Assembly: GCA_002353555.1 (NCBI GenBank)
Contig: DEJO01000035.1
Span: 23,896-55,030 of the forward strand
Origin: Prevotella sp. UBA2746
GTDB lineage: Bacteria > Bacteroidota > Bacteroidia > Bacteroidales > Bacteroidaceae
Direction: 5' to 3'
Length of the DNA stretch: 31,135 nt
Under the pieces are notes generated by a model, which saw nothing but the letters and a program-made list of their open reading frames with translations, had not been told where the DNA came from and ran no database searches. This document shows positions 7,245-15,887 of this stretch, piece by piece; position 1 is the stretch's first letter; each line of letters begins with the position of its first letter. A program made the position numbers and the translations under genes.

Positions 7245-8237
7245 ATGAAAAGAACAATAGCTATCGTCTGTGGCGGTGATTCATCTGAACACGACGTATC
7301 CCTGCGGTCGGCGCAGGGCATCTACAGCTTTTTCGACAAGGAACGTTACAACATCTACATTGTAGACATCAAGGGTACCGACTGGCATGTCAACCTGTCT
7401 GACGGCAGTTCGGCAAAGATAGACAAGAACGACTTCTCGTTCAAACTCAACGGTAAGACCATCTGGTTTGACTATGCCTACATCACCATCCACGGCACAC
7501 CGGGTGAGAACGGTATCATGCAGGGCTACTTTGAACTGATGCAGATACCTTATTCTACCAGTGGCGTGCTGGTCGAGGCACTGACGTTTGACAAGTTTGT
7601 GCTGAACAACCACTTGCGCGGCTATGGCATTAACGTAGCTCCGAGCATATTGCTCCGCCGAGGCGAAGAAGATCAGTTGGACGAGGAGAAACTGGAACGG
7701 GAGATAGGCATGCCGTGCTTTGTGAAGCCTGCCGCCGACGGCAGCAGTTTCGGTGTGTCGAAGGTGAAAAACGTAGACCAACTGGCTCCGGCACTGCGCC
7801 TGGCATTCATGGAAAGTGACCAAGTGATGATCGAAAGCTACATGGACGGTACTGAAGTGACGGTAGGATGCTATAAGACCAAGGAGAAGTCGGTGGTGTT
7901 CCCCGTGACAGAGGTTGTCACCAACAACGAATTCTTTGACTATGATGCCAAGTACAACGGACAGGTGCAGGAGATAACCCCTGCGCGTATCTCTCCTGAG
8001 CTGACGAAGGCTTTGCAGGACCAGACCTCACGCATCTATGACATCCTCCATTGCAACGGTATCATCCGCATCGACTACATTGTTACGAAGGATGAGGAAG
8101 GCAAGGACAAGATCATGATGCTCGAAATCAACACCACACCGGGCATGACGGCAACGAGCTTCATCCCCCAGCAGGTACGTGCCGCAGGTCTCGACATCAA
8201 GGATGTGCTGACCGACATCGTGGAAAACCAATTCTAA
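7245..8237 (+). CDS. ddl: D-alanine--D-alanine ligase
   Basis: A 330-residue ATP-grasp ligase that joins two D-alanines for the peptidoglycan stem peptide. It starts with the family motif VCGGDSSEHDVSLRSA and continues with the ATP-grasp lid and Mg-binding end ...IMMLEINTTPGMTATSFIPQQ. GVSKVKN and the acidic MIESYMDGTEVTVGCY segment also match. The length is typical of DdlA/B. The gene lies 18 bases after rluD and 52 before the acyltransferase, all in the same direction. Neighbouring PASTA and acyltransferase genes fit an envelope-synthesis operon. Confidence 0.96.
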   Translation: MKRTIAIVCGGDSSEHDVSLRSAQGIYSFFDKERYNIYIVDIKGTDWHVNLSDGSSAKIDKNDFSFKLNGKTIWFDYAYITIHGTPGENGIMQGYFELMQIPYSTSGVLVEALTFDKFVLNNHLRGYGINVAPSILLRRGEEDQLDEEKLEREIGMPCFVKPAADGSSFGVSKVKNVDQLAPALRLAFMESDQVMIESYMDGTEVTVGCYKTKEKSVVFPVTEVVTNNEFFDYDAKYNGQVQEITPARISPELTKALQDQTSRIYDILHCNGIIRIDYIVTKDEEGKDKIMMLEINTTPGMTATSFIPQQVRAAGLDIKDVLTDIVENQF

Positions 8238-8289
8238 GGTATTCAGTATGATGTGGCATCGCCACTACTCCTAAAGGAAACAAGCACAA

Positions 8290-9468
8290 ATGGCATACAA
8301 CATCAACGACTTTGACGAGATACGCCCGTACGAACCGGAAGAGATGCAGCAGGCGTTCAACGACTTGCTCAACGACCGCCAGTTCTCCTTGGTACTCAAA
8401 GGATTTGCACCTTGGCTGCCGAAAAGCATCCGCAACGGCCTGCTGAAGCTGGCATTCAAGGGGGTGAAGACCCCGTTGGACTTCCAGAAACGGTTCATGA
8501 AGCCAGTGGTGCGTTACATTATCTGGAAACATACCGACGGTTGCACCTTTGATGATACCGAACTGAAAGGACTTTCGAAGGAGAACCGCTACACTTTCCT
8601 GAGCAACCACCGCGACATTGTGCTCGATTCGGCGTTCCTCGACCTCATGCTGGTGAACGAAGGCTATCCCACTACCGTGGAGATAGGCATTGGCGACAAC
8701 CTCTTGATCTATCCTTGGATCAAGCGACTCGTACGCATGAACAAGGCGTTCACCGTCAGGCGCGGCTTGACGGCACATGAGATGGTGCGCTCCAGCCAGC
8801 TGATGAGTAGTTACATCCATTTTGCCGTTACGCAGAAGCATGAGAACATCTGGATAGCGCAGCGCGAAGGACGTGCCAAGGACTCCAGCGACCACACCCA
8901 GGAGGCGGTGCTGAAGATGTTGGCAATGGGTGGCGAGGGCTCTTTGACTGATAAGTTGCGTGACATCAACATCACGCCGCTCACCATCAGCTACGAGTTT
9001 GACCCCTGCGACTACCTGAAGGCACAGGAGTTCCAGCAGAAACGGGACAACCCTGCCTTCAAGAAGAGCCGACAGGACGACCTTGACAATATGCGAACGG
9101 GTATCTTCGGTTACAAGGGACGTGTACACTACCATTGCGGAAAGCCTGTCAACACATGGATAGACGAACTCAGCGGGCTGCCTGCCAAGGAGTTCTATAC
9201 GGAACTGTGCCGGCGTATTGACCGCGATATCTATATCGGTTACCGGCTCTATCCCTGCAACTATATAGCCCTCGACCAACTGGAGGGCGGCTCGACATAT
9301 GCTGAACACTATACGGAGAAAGATAAAACACGTTTTGAGAGGTACTTAAAAGGGCAGTTAGATAAGATCCGACTGCCCAATAAGGATGAGGCTTTCCTGC
9401 GTGAACGCATCCTGACGATGTATGCCAATCCGCTCAGGAACCACATGGAAGCTATAGCCACGAAATAG
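8290..9468 (+). CDS. PlsC/PlsB-type glycerophosphate acyltransferase family protein
   Basis: A 392-residue acyltransferase of the lysophosphatidate/glycerophosphate superfamily, probably membrane-associated. The acceptor motif is at 105-113 in FLSNHRDIVLDSAF, with H107 and D113. This gives five residues between His and Asp instead of the usual four, as read directly from the DNA. A downstream block IWIAQREGRAKDSSD replaces the usual FPEGT-like motif with REGR. The C-terminal third (after about 230) is not recognisable as another domain. It closes the operon, and a GC-rich hairpin at 9618-9641 lies 150 bases downstream. Substrate and position specificity are inference only; phospholipid or lipid A-related acyl transfer are both possible. 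Confidence 0.8.
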   Translation: MAYNINDFDEIRPYEPEEMQQAFNDLLNDRQFSLVLKGFAPWLPKSIRNGLLKLAFKGVKTPLDFQKRFMKPVVRYIIWKHTDGCTFDDTELKGLSKENRYTFLSNHRDIVLDSAFLDLMLVNEGYPTTVEIGIGDNLLIYPWIKRLVRMNKAFTVRRGLTAHEMVRSSQLMSSYIHFAVTQKHENIWIAQREGRAKDSSDHTQEAVLKMLAMGGEGSLTDKLRDINITPLTISYEFDPCDYLKAQEFQQKRDNPAFKKSRQDDLDNMRTGIFGYKGRVHYHCGKPVNTWIDELSGLPAKEFYTELCRRIDRDIYIGYRLYPCNYIALDQLEGGSTYAEHYTEKDKTRFERYLKGQLDKIRLPNKDEAFLRERILTMYANPLRNHMEAIATK

Positions 9469-9508
9469 AAGTGAGGGCTTTCTGTGTGAAAGGTTATTGC
9501 CACCTATT

Positions 9509-9630
9509 TTATAATAGGCACTCCAACTGTTGCAGGTCAGCTTCCGTCGTCGCCCAGCTGGTGACGAAGCGGCAGATGGTATTTCTGTCATCATAGCTTC
9601 CCCACCGTGAAAACTGAACATGCCGGCCGT
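9509..9630 (-). pseudogene. C-terminal remnant of a threonine aldolase
   Basis: On the minus strand about 40 codons read FSRWGSYDDRNTICRFVTSWATTEADLQQLECLL and then stop. RFVTSWATTEE-like sequence is typical of the last 40 residues of low-specificity L-threonine aldolases (PLP enzymes). The rest of the gene is missing; upstream lie an AATTATC-type repeat and the end of argF'. The remnant is therefore a deletion scar. The assignment rests on one short motif. Confidence 0.5.
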
Positions 9631-9641
9631 TACGGTCGGCA
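9618..9641 (+). terminator. Likely terminator of the ddl-acyltransferase operon
   Basis: ATGCCGGCCG / CGGTCGGCAT arms with a TTA loop, followed by CTTTGTT on the plus strand. It lies 150 bases after the acyltransferase stop and overlaps the end of the threonine aldolase remnant. The T tract is short, so function is uncertain. Confidence 0.5.
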
Positions 9642-9654
9642 TCTTTGTTATAAT

Positions 9655-9685
9655 GATCAATTATCAATTGTGCATTGTCAATTCG
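9655..9685. repeat. Heptamer repeat (AATTATC/AATTGTC type)
   Basis: About four degenerate units (AATTATC, AATTGTG, CATTGTC, AATTCGC) lie between the threonine aldolase remnant and the argF' stop codon. Confidence 0.6.
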
Positions 9686-9692
9686 CCTTCGG

Positions 9693-10679
9693 CTACAGGC
9701 TTTCCAGCATTCGCTTGATGACGACCTCGGCAGAAATCTCACGGTTGGCAGCCTCTGGGATAACAAGTGAGTTCTTACTTTCGATGACGTCATCCGTGAC
9801 AATCAAGCCGCGGCGAACGGGCAGACAATGCATGAACTTACCGTCATTGGTCCAGCTCATGTGCTCAGTATCCACCGTCCATGACATGTCTTTCGAGAGA
9901 ATCTTGCCGTAGTCGGCAGGGTTCTTTACACCCGGACAACTCCAGTTCTTCGCATAGATGAAGTCGGCTCCTTCGAAGGCTTTCTTCTGGTCATACTCAA
10001 CAACGGCATTACCTACATATTTCGGATCGAGTTCGTAGCCTTCTGGCTGAGTGATGACGAGGTCTACATCGGCTGCATTCATCCATTGTGCGAACGAATT
10101 AGGTACAGCCTGCGGCAACGCGCGGCAGTGTGGTGCCCAGCTGAGGACGACTTTTGGCTTCGCTGCGGCAGTGCCACTGCCCACTGAACCTGCCCAGCTT
10201 TCTTCGATGGTGATCAGGTCGGCGAACGCCTGCAACGGGTGTACCGTTGCTGTCTCCATGGCGAAGACAGGACGGCCGCTGTATTGCACGAACTGGTTGA
10301 CGATGGTTTCGGCATAGTCGAACTCACGGTCGGTAAGTCCTGCAAACGAACGGATACCGATGATGTCACAGTAGCTGCCCATCACGGGAATCGCTTCCAA
10401 GAGGTGTTCGCTCTTGTCGCCGTCCATGATGACACCACGCTCTGTCTCCAGCTTCCATGCACCGGCATTCACGTCGAGTACGATGACGTTCATACCCAGG
10501 TTCATGGCAGCCTTCTGTGTGGAAAGGCGTGTGCGCAGCGAGTTGTTGAAGAAAATCATCAGCAATGTCTTGTTCTTACCAAGTTGCTGATATCCGAAAC
10601 GGTTTGCCTTTATCTCCTGTGCCTCGGCGAGAGCTGCCTTCAGGTCGCCCAGGTCTTCTACGTTAAAGAAAGTCTTCAT
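9693..10679 (-). CDS. argF': N-succinylornithine carbamoyltransferase (ArgF')
   Basis: A 328-residue transcarbamylase that transfers the carbamoyl group to a blocked ornithine, giving N-acyl-citrulline in arginine synthesis. The carbamoyl-phosphate motif is SLRTR (47-51) rather than the STRTR of ordinary OTCases, and HCLPVRRG closes the active site. The sequence matches what I recall of the Bacteroides fragilis SOTCase (FFNNSLRTRLSTQKAA, DGDKxEHLLEAIPVMG). In published work one residue separates acetyl- from succinylornithine enzymes: Glu92 in Xanthomonas AOTCase, Pro90 in B. fragilis. Here position 90 is Ser, one of the replacements reported to give succinyl specificity. It is last in the arg/pro block, 12 bases after the secreted unknown. 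Confidence 0.92.
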   Translation of the reverse strand: MKTFFNVEDLGDLKAALAEAQEIKANRFGYQQLGKNKTLLMIFFNNSLRTRLSTQKAAMNLGMNVIVLDVNAGAWKLETERGVIMDGDKSEHLLEAIPVMGSYCDIIGIRSFAGLTDREFDYAETIVNQFVQYSGRPVFAMETATVHPLQAFADLITIEESWAGSVGSGTAAAKPKVVLSWAPHCRALPQAVPNSFAQWMNAADVDLVITQPEGYELDPKYVGNAVVEYDQKKAFEGADFIYAKNWSCPGVKNPADYGKILSKDMSWTVDTEHMSWTNDGKFMHCLPVRRGLIVTDDVIESKNSLVIPEAANREISAEVVIKRMLESL

Positions 10680-10691
10680 ATAGATAATGTC

Positions 10692-11537
10692 TTAATCGGT
10701 TGTTATTGCAACGAGTTGTCTGCCTTGGTCGAAGGCTTCTTTAATAGCTTTTCCACCCGACTGCACTTTGCAGAGGCTGATGTCATCGCCTTCTACGCTT
10801 ACGATTTTCGCTTTTCCGAGCTCTTTGCGTGCCTCTCTCCCGGCAATGATGCTGACGGAATAGACTTTGAAATGTATGCCTTTGTACATATTGTCGCGTG
10901 TTCCAAGGTCAATATAAAACTCCTTTTGCTTGTCTCTTTTCTCATAACCACGCTCAATGATGTTGGCCTTGCTGGGGTAAGCACTATTATAGTAGTAGCC
11001 CATTCTGCTACGCAGGGAGGAGAGCGAGTTCTTCATGGCATCGTCAATGCTGCGCATCCACGAATAGCTACCCTCGTTGATAGAGAAGTTATGGCTGCTA
11101 TATATCTTGCCATTTTCCGGATCTACGAGGTTGATGGTTACGCTGATGTCGGCACGGTATTCTATCTCTCGCTTCCCATTTCGTTCAACGAAGCGTGTTG
11201 TCGTTGACAGACCTTCGATCGTGCCCTGTGCAATCATGTCATAGCTCTGTCCTTCTTGTACGTTACCTCGTAAGCTGAGTCGGCGTGCATAGTTGAGACC
11301 AGTGGAAATAGCATTCTTGGTGGCTTCCAAGTATGCAGGTTGTTCGGTTGAAGTTTGTTTGGATAAGATGTCAACAACGGCACCAAGGACTGCTCCCTTA
11401 GGTGTTTCCTGAGCAGCTTTGTTAATATACTTGAACTCTCCCATCGCTACAGAGAAGATAGGGTTCGGATTGTTTTGACCTTGTACTGACAGCATGGTCA
11501 GCAACAGGAACATAGTGGTTGAAAGTGCTTTTTTCAT
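10692..11537 (-). CDS. Secreted protein of unknown function
   Basis: A 281-residue exported protein that I do not recognise as a named family. The N terminus MKKALSTTMFLLLTMLSVQG is a signal peptide, with cleavage near G20-Q21. The mature part shows alternating beta-rich and helical stretches: a tract with YDMIAQGTIEGLSTTTRF and YRADISVTINLVDPENGKIYSS, then a C-terminal segment (about 215-275) with KVYSVSIIAGREARKELGKAKIVSVEGDDISLCKV. This resembles the CsgG/FlgT-like arrangement of outer-membrane accessory proteins, but that is only an impression. It has no recognisable promoter of its own and sits between proA (82 bases) and argF' (12 bases), an odd place for an envelope protein. Confidence 0.75.
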   Translation of the reverse strand: MKKALSTTMFLLLTMLSVQGQNNPNPIFSVAMGEFKYINKAAQETPKGAVLGAVVDILSKQTSTEQPAYLEATKNAISTGLNYARRLSLRGNVQEGQSYDMIAQGTIEGLSTTTRFVERNGKREIEYRADISVTINLVDPENGKIYSSHNFSINEGSYSWMRSIDDAMKNSLSSLRSRMGYYYNSAYPSKANIIERGYEKRDKQKEFYIDLGTRDNMYKGIHFKVYSVSIIAGREARKELGKAKIVSVEGDDISLCKVQSGGKAIKEAFDQGRQLVAITTD

Positions 11538-11619
11538 GAGATTTTGATTGATGGTTCTCTCCTAGTCAAGGAAGTGTGATTTGAATGATGTTATTGCGAA
11601 GCGATTAAAGAATTATGAA

Positions 11620-12807
11620 TTACGCCCTCACCTGTCCGTGACCTTCTATCAGCCACTTGTAGGTAGTAATCTCTTCCAACGCCATAGGACCTCGCGGTCC
11701 CAGTTTCTGGGTAGAGATACCAATCTCGGCACCGAGTCCGAATTGGGCACCATCGGTAAAGCTGGTGGGAGCATTGACATAGACGCAGGCAGCATCGACC
11801 ATTTGCTGGAAGGTACGTGCTGTTTCTTGATTCTCGGTGATGATACACTCACTGTGACCGCTGCCATGCTGAGCGATATGGTCGAGTGCAGCTTGAAGCG
11901 AATCGACGATGACAACGTTCATCTTGTAGTCCATAAATTCAGTGTCATACTGACTCTCGTCGTTCATCAAGAATTCCACTTTACCTTCCATGGGTGCCAG
12001 TAAATCCGGCAAGTCGCTAATGCGGTCTTTGTGCACCAGCAGAGTGTCGAGGGCATTGCAAACGGAAACACGACGAGTCTTTGCATTGTTGACGATAGCC
12101 TTGCCAATCGTCAGGTCGGCATCTTTGTCGAAATAGGCATGCACCACACCGGCTCCCGTCTCAATCACGGGTACACGGGCAGTGTCACGTACAAATTCGA
12201 TGAGTTTTTTACCGCCACGCGGAATGCAGAGGTCGATGTATCCGACAGCATTCAGCATCTCACCTGTTGCCTCATGGGTTGCCGGCAAAAGGGTGACAAT
12301 GTCTTCGTTGATGCCATACGTTGCCAATACACGGTGAATCAGGGCTACGCCGGCGCGGTTGGAGTCGTCGGCATCCTTGCCGCCTTTCAGCACACAGGCG
12401 TTGCCACTCTTGAAGCAGAGGGAGAACACGTCGAAGGTAACGTTGGGACGTGCCTCGTAAATCATGCCGATAACACCGAATGGAACGCTGACACGCTTCA
12501 GTTTCAGTCCGTTTGGCAGTGTCTTTTCCTTCGTGATATGTCCTAACGGTGTGGGGAGCGTTGCCACGTTACGCATGTCGGAGGCGATGTCTGCCAACCG
12601 TTTCTCCGTCAGTTGCAACCGGTCATACAGCGGGTTGCTCTTCTCCATGCGTGCCAAGTCCTTGGCGTTGGCATCCAGCAACTCTGCTTGATGGGCTATG
12701 ATGGCATCGGCAACGGCGTTCAGTATCTCGTTGCGTTGCTCGTCAGGAATCAGAGCCAGCGTCTTGCTGGCGGTCTTCACTCTCTTAAATGTCTCTAACA
12801 ATTCCAT
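11620..12807 (-). CDS. proA: Gamma-glutamyl phosphate reductase
   Basis: A 395-residue NADPH-dependent enzyme that reduces gamma-glutamyl phosphate to glutamate semialdehyde, the second step of proline synthesis. It has the aldehyde-dehydrogenase-like fold with the catalytic cysteine C250 in RVSVCNALDTLLVH, plus PFGVIGMIYEARPNVT (109-124) and the C-terminal GAEIGISTQKLGPRGPMALEEITTYKW block. Length is slightly below that of the E. coli enzyme. It starts ten bases after proB ends, so ProB and ProA, which channel an unstable acyl phosphate, are co-expressed. Confidence 0.96.
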   Translation of the reverse strand: MELLETFKRVKTASKTLALIPDEQRNEILNAVADAIIAHQAELLDANAKDLARMEKSNPLYDRLQLTEKRLADIASDMRNVATLPTPLGHITKEKTLPNGLKLKRVSVPFGVIGMIYEARPNVTFDVFSLCFKSGNACVLKGGKDADDSNRAGVALIHRVLATYGINEDIVTLLPATHEATGEMLNAVGYIDLCIPRGGKKLIEFVRDTARVPVIETGAGVVHAYFDKDADLTIGKAIVNNAKTRRVSVCNALDTLLVHKDRISDLPDLLAPMEGKVEFLMNDESQYDTEFMDYKMNVVIVDSLQAALDHIAQHGSGHSECIITENQETARTFQQMVDAACVYVNAPTSFTDGAQFGLGAEIGISTQKLGPRGPMALEEITTYKWLIEGHGQVRA

Positions 12808-12817
12808 ATTCTAATCT

Positions 12818-13588
12818 TCAATGTCTTGGAACAAACTCCGTGTGCATGACGTCCATCGGTCGCTCTATCAGGTCTATCAGGACGTTGTCTCTCTTGCCGT
12901 TGGCAATGACCACGCGGATGCCTGCATTCGCTACCTGATGGGCAATGTTACACTTCGACTGCATGCCACCGCGTCCTTGTTCGCTCTTCTCGTCTTGGAT
13001 GTATTCATCGATGTTTCTGTCCCAATATACTGAGGGTATGACGCGGCTGTGCGGATTGTCGGGCGCTCCGTTGTAGATGCCGTCTACATTGCTCAGCAGT
13101 ATCAGTTCGTCGGCATCCATCATCTGCGCTATCAGTCCCGACAGTTCGTCGTTATCGGTGAACATCAGCTCCGTAACAGATACCGTGTCGTTCTCGTTGA
13201 CGATGGGAAGCACGCCGTTCTCCAGCATCACCGACATACATGCCCGTTGGTTTTCAAACTGTTCTCCGGGTTCAAAGTTTTCCTTCATGGTCAGCACCTG
13301 TCCGACGTGGATGTGGAATTCGCGGAACAAATCGTAGTAGAGTCCGACGAGCTTCACCTGTCCCAATGCGGAGAAGAGCTGTCGTTGCTCCACGCTGTCT
13401 AACGGGTTTTCAACATGCAACTCGCTCTTGCCGCATGCCACGGCACCCGACGACACCAAGATGACCTCGAAGCCGTTCTTCCGCAGCCATGCTATCTGGT
13501 CTACGATGGCAGACATCCGTGTGACGTCGAGCTTTCCGTCATCGCGTGTCAGCACATTGCTGCCTACCTTTACAACTATTCTTTTCAT
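12818..13588 (-). CDS. proB: Glutamate 5-kinase, short form without PUA domain
   Basis: A 256-residue amino-acid kinase that phosphorylates the gamma-carboxyl of glutamate, the first and usually proline-inhibited step of proline synthesis. The start MKRIVVKVGSNVLTRDDG fits the family. An ATG eight codons upstream (13610-13612) overlaps the stop of the acyl-CoA synthetase as TAATG and could also be used, which would couple translation. Substrate and nucleotide motifs include ILVSSGAVACG and NENDTVSVTELMFTDNDELSG. The chain ends after the kinase domain; the C-terminal PUA domain of the E. coli enzyme is absent, as in many other bacteria. It is followed directly by proA. Confidence 0.94.
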   Translation of the reverse strand: MKRIVVKVGSNVLTRDDGKLDVTRMSAIVDQIAWLRKNGFEVILVSSGAVACGKSELHVENPLDSVEQRQLFSALGQVKLVGLYYDLFREFHIHVGQVLTMKENFEPGEQFENQRACMSVMLENGVLPIVNENDTVSVTELMFTDNDELSGLIAQMMDADELILLSNVDGIYNGAPDNPHSRVIPSVYWDRNIDEYIQDEKSEQGRGGMQSKCNIAHQVANAGIRVVIANGKRDNVLIDLIERPMDVMHTEFVPRH

Positions 13589-13611
13589 GATTACTAATCG
13601 CTTGTCACTCA

Positions 13612-15291
13612 TTATTCCCCGGCAGCATCTTTCTTGCGGATCTCCACTCTCCTGATCTTGCCGCTGATGGTCTTCGGCAACTCATCTACAAACTCGATGA
13701 TGCGCGGGTACTTGTAGGGTGCCGTGGTGCGCTTGACGTGGTTCTGCAACTCTTTGACGAGTGCTTCACCAGCCTTGTCTTTCCATTCCTTGCCAAGGAC
13801 TACCGTTGCCTTCACCACCATTCCGCGTATGTCGTCGGGAACACCCGTGATGGCACATTCAACCACAGAGGGGTGGGTCATCAAGGCACTCTCTACCTCG
13901 AACGGGCCAATGCGGTAGCCGCTCGACTTGATGACGTCGTCGATACGTCCTTCAAACCAGTAATAACCGTCTTCGTCGCGCCATGCCATGTCTCCCGTAT
14001 GGTACAGTCCGTCGTGCCAAGCCTCGTGTGTCAGTTCAGGGTCACGGTAGTACTCCTTGAAGAGACCTATAGGCTTTTTGTCGCCGACGCGGATGACAAT
14101 CTCTCCCTTCTCACCGTCTTCGCACAATGTGCCGTCGGCTTTTACCAAGTCTATGTCGTACTGTGCATTGGGCATACCCATGCTTCCCGGCTTCGGCTTC
14201 ATCCACGGCATCGTGCCGAGCGTCATCGTTGTCTCGGTCTGTCCGAAGCCTTCCATCATCTCTATGCCTGTCTTCTCCTTGAACTTGTCGAAGACGGCGG
14301 GGTTCAGCGCTTCGCCTGCCGTCGTGCAGTATTCGAGTGACGAAAGGTCGTACTTCGACAGGTCTTCACGAATCATGAAACGGTAGATGGTGGGTGGAGC
14401 GCAGAAACTGGTCAGCTTGTATTTCTCTATCTGTCTGAGCAACGTGTCGGCATTGAATTTCTCATGGTCGAAGACGAACACCGTGGCACCGGCAAACCAC
14501 TGTCCGTAGATCTTTCCCCAGACAGCTTTTCCCCATCCCGTGTCTGCCACCGTCAGGTGGAGGCTTCCTTTGTGCAGGTTGTGCCAGAATACTCCCGTTG
14601 TCAGGTGCCCCATCGGGTACAGATAGTCGTGAGCCACCATCTTCGGTTCGCCGCTTGTTCCGCTGGTGAAGTACATCAGCATCGTGTCGTCGTTGGTGTT
14701 GACAAAGGAGGGACGTACAAAGGGTGCTACGTTGTTCCATTCCTGCTCCCAGTTGTGGAATCCTTCTGGTACGGCCTTTCCCGCTTCAGCATCAGAGTTG
14801 ACGGCTATCACCGCCTTCACCGTAGGGCTGTCGGGCATGGCTGCTGCAATCTGCGAAGTGACATATTCGTCGTTGACGCATACGATAGCCTTGACGCTTG
14901 CACGTGTGTTTCGATAGACGATGTCCTTCTTGGTCAGCATGTGGGTGGCAGGAATGGCTATCGCCCCAATCTTGTGCAGTGCCAGCATGGACAGCCACCA
15001 TTGGTAGTGGCGTTTCAGGATGAGCATGACAGGGTCGTTCTTTCCGATGCCGAGTGACAGGAAGTAGCTGGCTGTCTGATCGGTTTTCTCTTTCAGGTCC
15101 TTAAAGGTGAAGCGTATCTCCTCACCTCTTTCACTGGTCCATAGCAATGCAAGCCTGTCGGGGTCTTCCTCAGCCCATGCGTCCATCACGTTGTATGCGA
15201 AGTTGAAGTTCTCCGGAATGATGAATTCCAAGTGTTTGTTATAATCCTCTACAGACGTAAACGTGGTCTGTTTCAAAAATCTTTCTACCAT
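13612..15291 (-). CDS. AMP-forming acyl-CoA synthetase
   Basis: A 559-residue adenylate-forming ligase of the acetyl-CoA synthetase/medium-chain acyl-CoA synthetase type, which activates a carboxylic acid with ATP and transfers it to CoA. The P-loop YFTSGTSGEPK is at 207-217, the hinge region YHTGDMAWRDEDGYYWFEGRIDDVIK follows, and the catalytic lysine is K545 in PKTISGKIRR. The acid is unknown; the architecture favours a short or medium fatty acid. It lies 27 bases after the XRE/cupin regulator and overlaps the region before proB by one base (TAATG). The regulator-ligase pair looks like a unit carried inside the proline genes, and the regulator may sense the ligase's substrate. Confidence 0.88.
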   Translation of the reverse strand: MVERFLKQTTFTSVEDYNKHLEFIIPENFNFAYNVMDAWAEEDPDRLALLWTSERGEEIRFTFKDLKEKTDQTASYFLSLGIGKNDPVMLILKRHYQWWLSMLALHKIGAIAIPATHMLTKKDIVYRNTRASVKAIVCVNDEYVTSQIAAAMPDSPTVKAVIAVNSDAEAGKAVPEGFHNWEQEWNNVAPFVRPSFVNTNDDTMLMYFTSGTSGEPKMVAHDYLYPMGHLTTGVFWHNLHKGSLHLTVADTGWGKAVWGKIYGQWFAGATVFVFDHEKFNADTLLRQIEKYKLTSFCAPPTIYRFMIREDLSKYDLSSLEYCTTAGEALNPAVFDKFKEKTGIEMMEGFGQTETTMTLGTMPWMKPKPGSMGMPNAQYDIDLVKADGTLCEDGEKGEIVIRVGDKKPIGLFKEYYRDPELTHEAWHDGLYHTGDMAWRDEDGYYWFEGRIDDVIKSSGYRIGPFEVESALMTHPSVVECAITGVPDDIRGMVVKATVVLGKEWKDKAGEALVKELQNHVKRTTAPYKYPRIIEFVDELPKTISGKIRRVEIRKKDAAGE

Positions 15292-15318
15292 TGTAGTCTT
15301 TCTTTGTTAGCTTTTGAA

Positions 15319-15873
15319 TTAGAATATGATGGCAAGGAACCTGACAGGTTTGTCGTTCAGGGTTCGCATGCCGTGGGGTTGGGTGGCATCGAAGTAGATG
15401 CTGTCGCCTTCGTTCAGGATGAGCACCTTCGAGCCTATGGTCAGTTCCATGGTTCCTTCAAGCACCATGTTGAACTCTTGACCAGAGTGTGAGTTCATTT
15501 CCTTCGGCGTGTTGGCAGGCTTGGGTTCCACCGTGACGATGAAGGGGTCTGCCTTCCTGCCACGGAAACCGCTGGCAAGACTTTCATACTGGTAGGCTTT
15601 GCGGCGCTCCACCCTCATGCCCTGTCCCTTGCGGGTGAGGAAGTAGTTGCGCATGTGTGGCTCCTCGCCGAACATCAATACGTCAAGTGAGATGCCGTAT
15701 TCCTTGGAAATCTTCTGAAGGTTGGCAACGGAGAGTTCGCTCTCGCCGCTCTCCATCTTCTCGTACTGCTCGGTGGTGATGCCACAGAGTGCTGCAATCT
15801 CCTGCTTGTCAATGTCGAGTACGTCGCGCAGTCCGCGCAGCCGTTCTCCTATTTGCTTAATTTGCTCGTCCAT
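15319..15873 (-). CDS. XRE-type HTH regulator with C-terminal cupin
   Basis: A 184-residue transcription factor. Residues about 5-62 form a lambda-repressor-like HTH (IGERLRGLRDVLDIDKQEIAALCGITTEQYEKMESG). Residues about 110-184 form a small cupin (NSHSGQEFNMVLEGTMELTIG ... SIYFDATQPHGM) that probably binds a ligand. The start at 15873 (MDEQIKQIG) is chosen because the 13 codons upstream are made of AATTGAC repeat sequence. It lies directly upstream of the acyl-CoA synthetase, its likely target, and downstream of proC with repeats between. No operator could be recognised. XRE-cupin regulators often control metabolism of amino acids, polyamines or acyl compounds. Confidence 0.87.
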   Translation of the reverse strand: MDEQIKQIGERLRGLRDVLDIDKQEIAALCGITTEQYEKMESGESELSVANLQKISKEYGISLDVLMFGEEPHMRNYFLTRKGQGMRVERRKAYQYESLASGFRGRKADPFIVTVEPKPANTPKEMNSHSGQEFNMVLEGTMELTIGSKVLILNEGDSIYFDATQPHGMRTLNDKPVRFLAIIF

Positions 15874-15887
15874 ATTTTTATTAATTT

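Noticed and set aside
8197..9309. 370-codon minus-strand open frame opposite the acyltransferase
   Set aside because: Codon-bias shadow of the acyltransferase gene, with no motif, promoter or start context.
10239..11207. 322-codon plus-strand open frame across argF' and the secreted protein
   Set aside because: It is antisense to conserved argF' and to a signal-peptide protein; the translation shows no family features.
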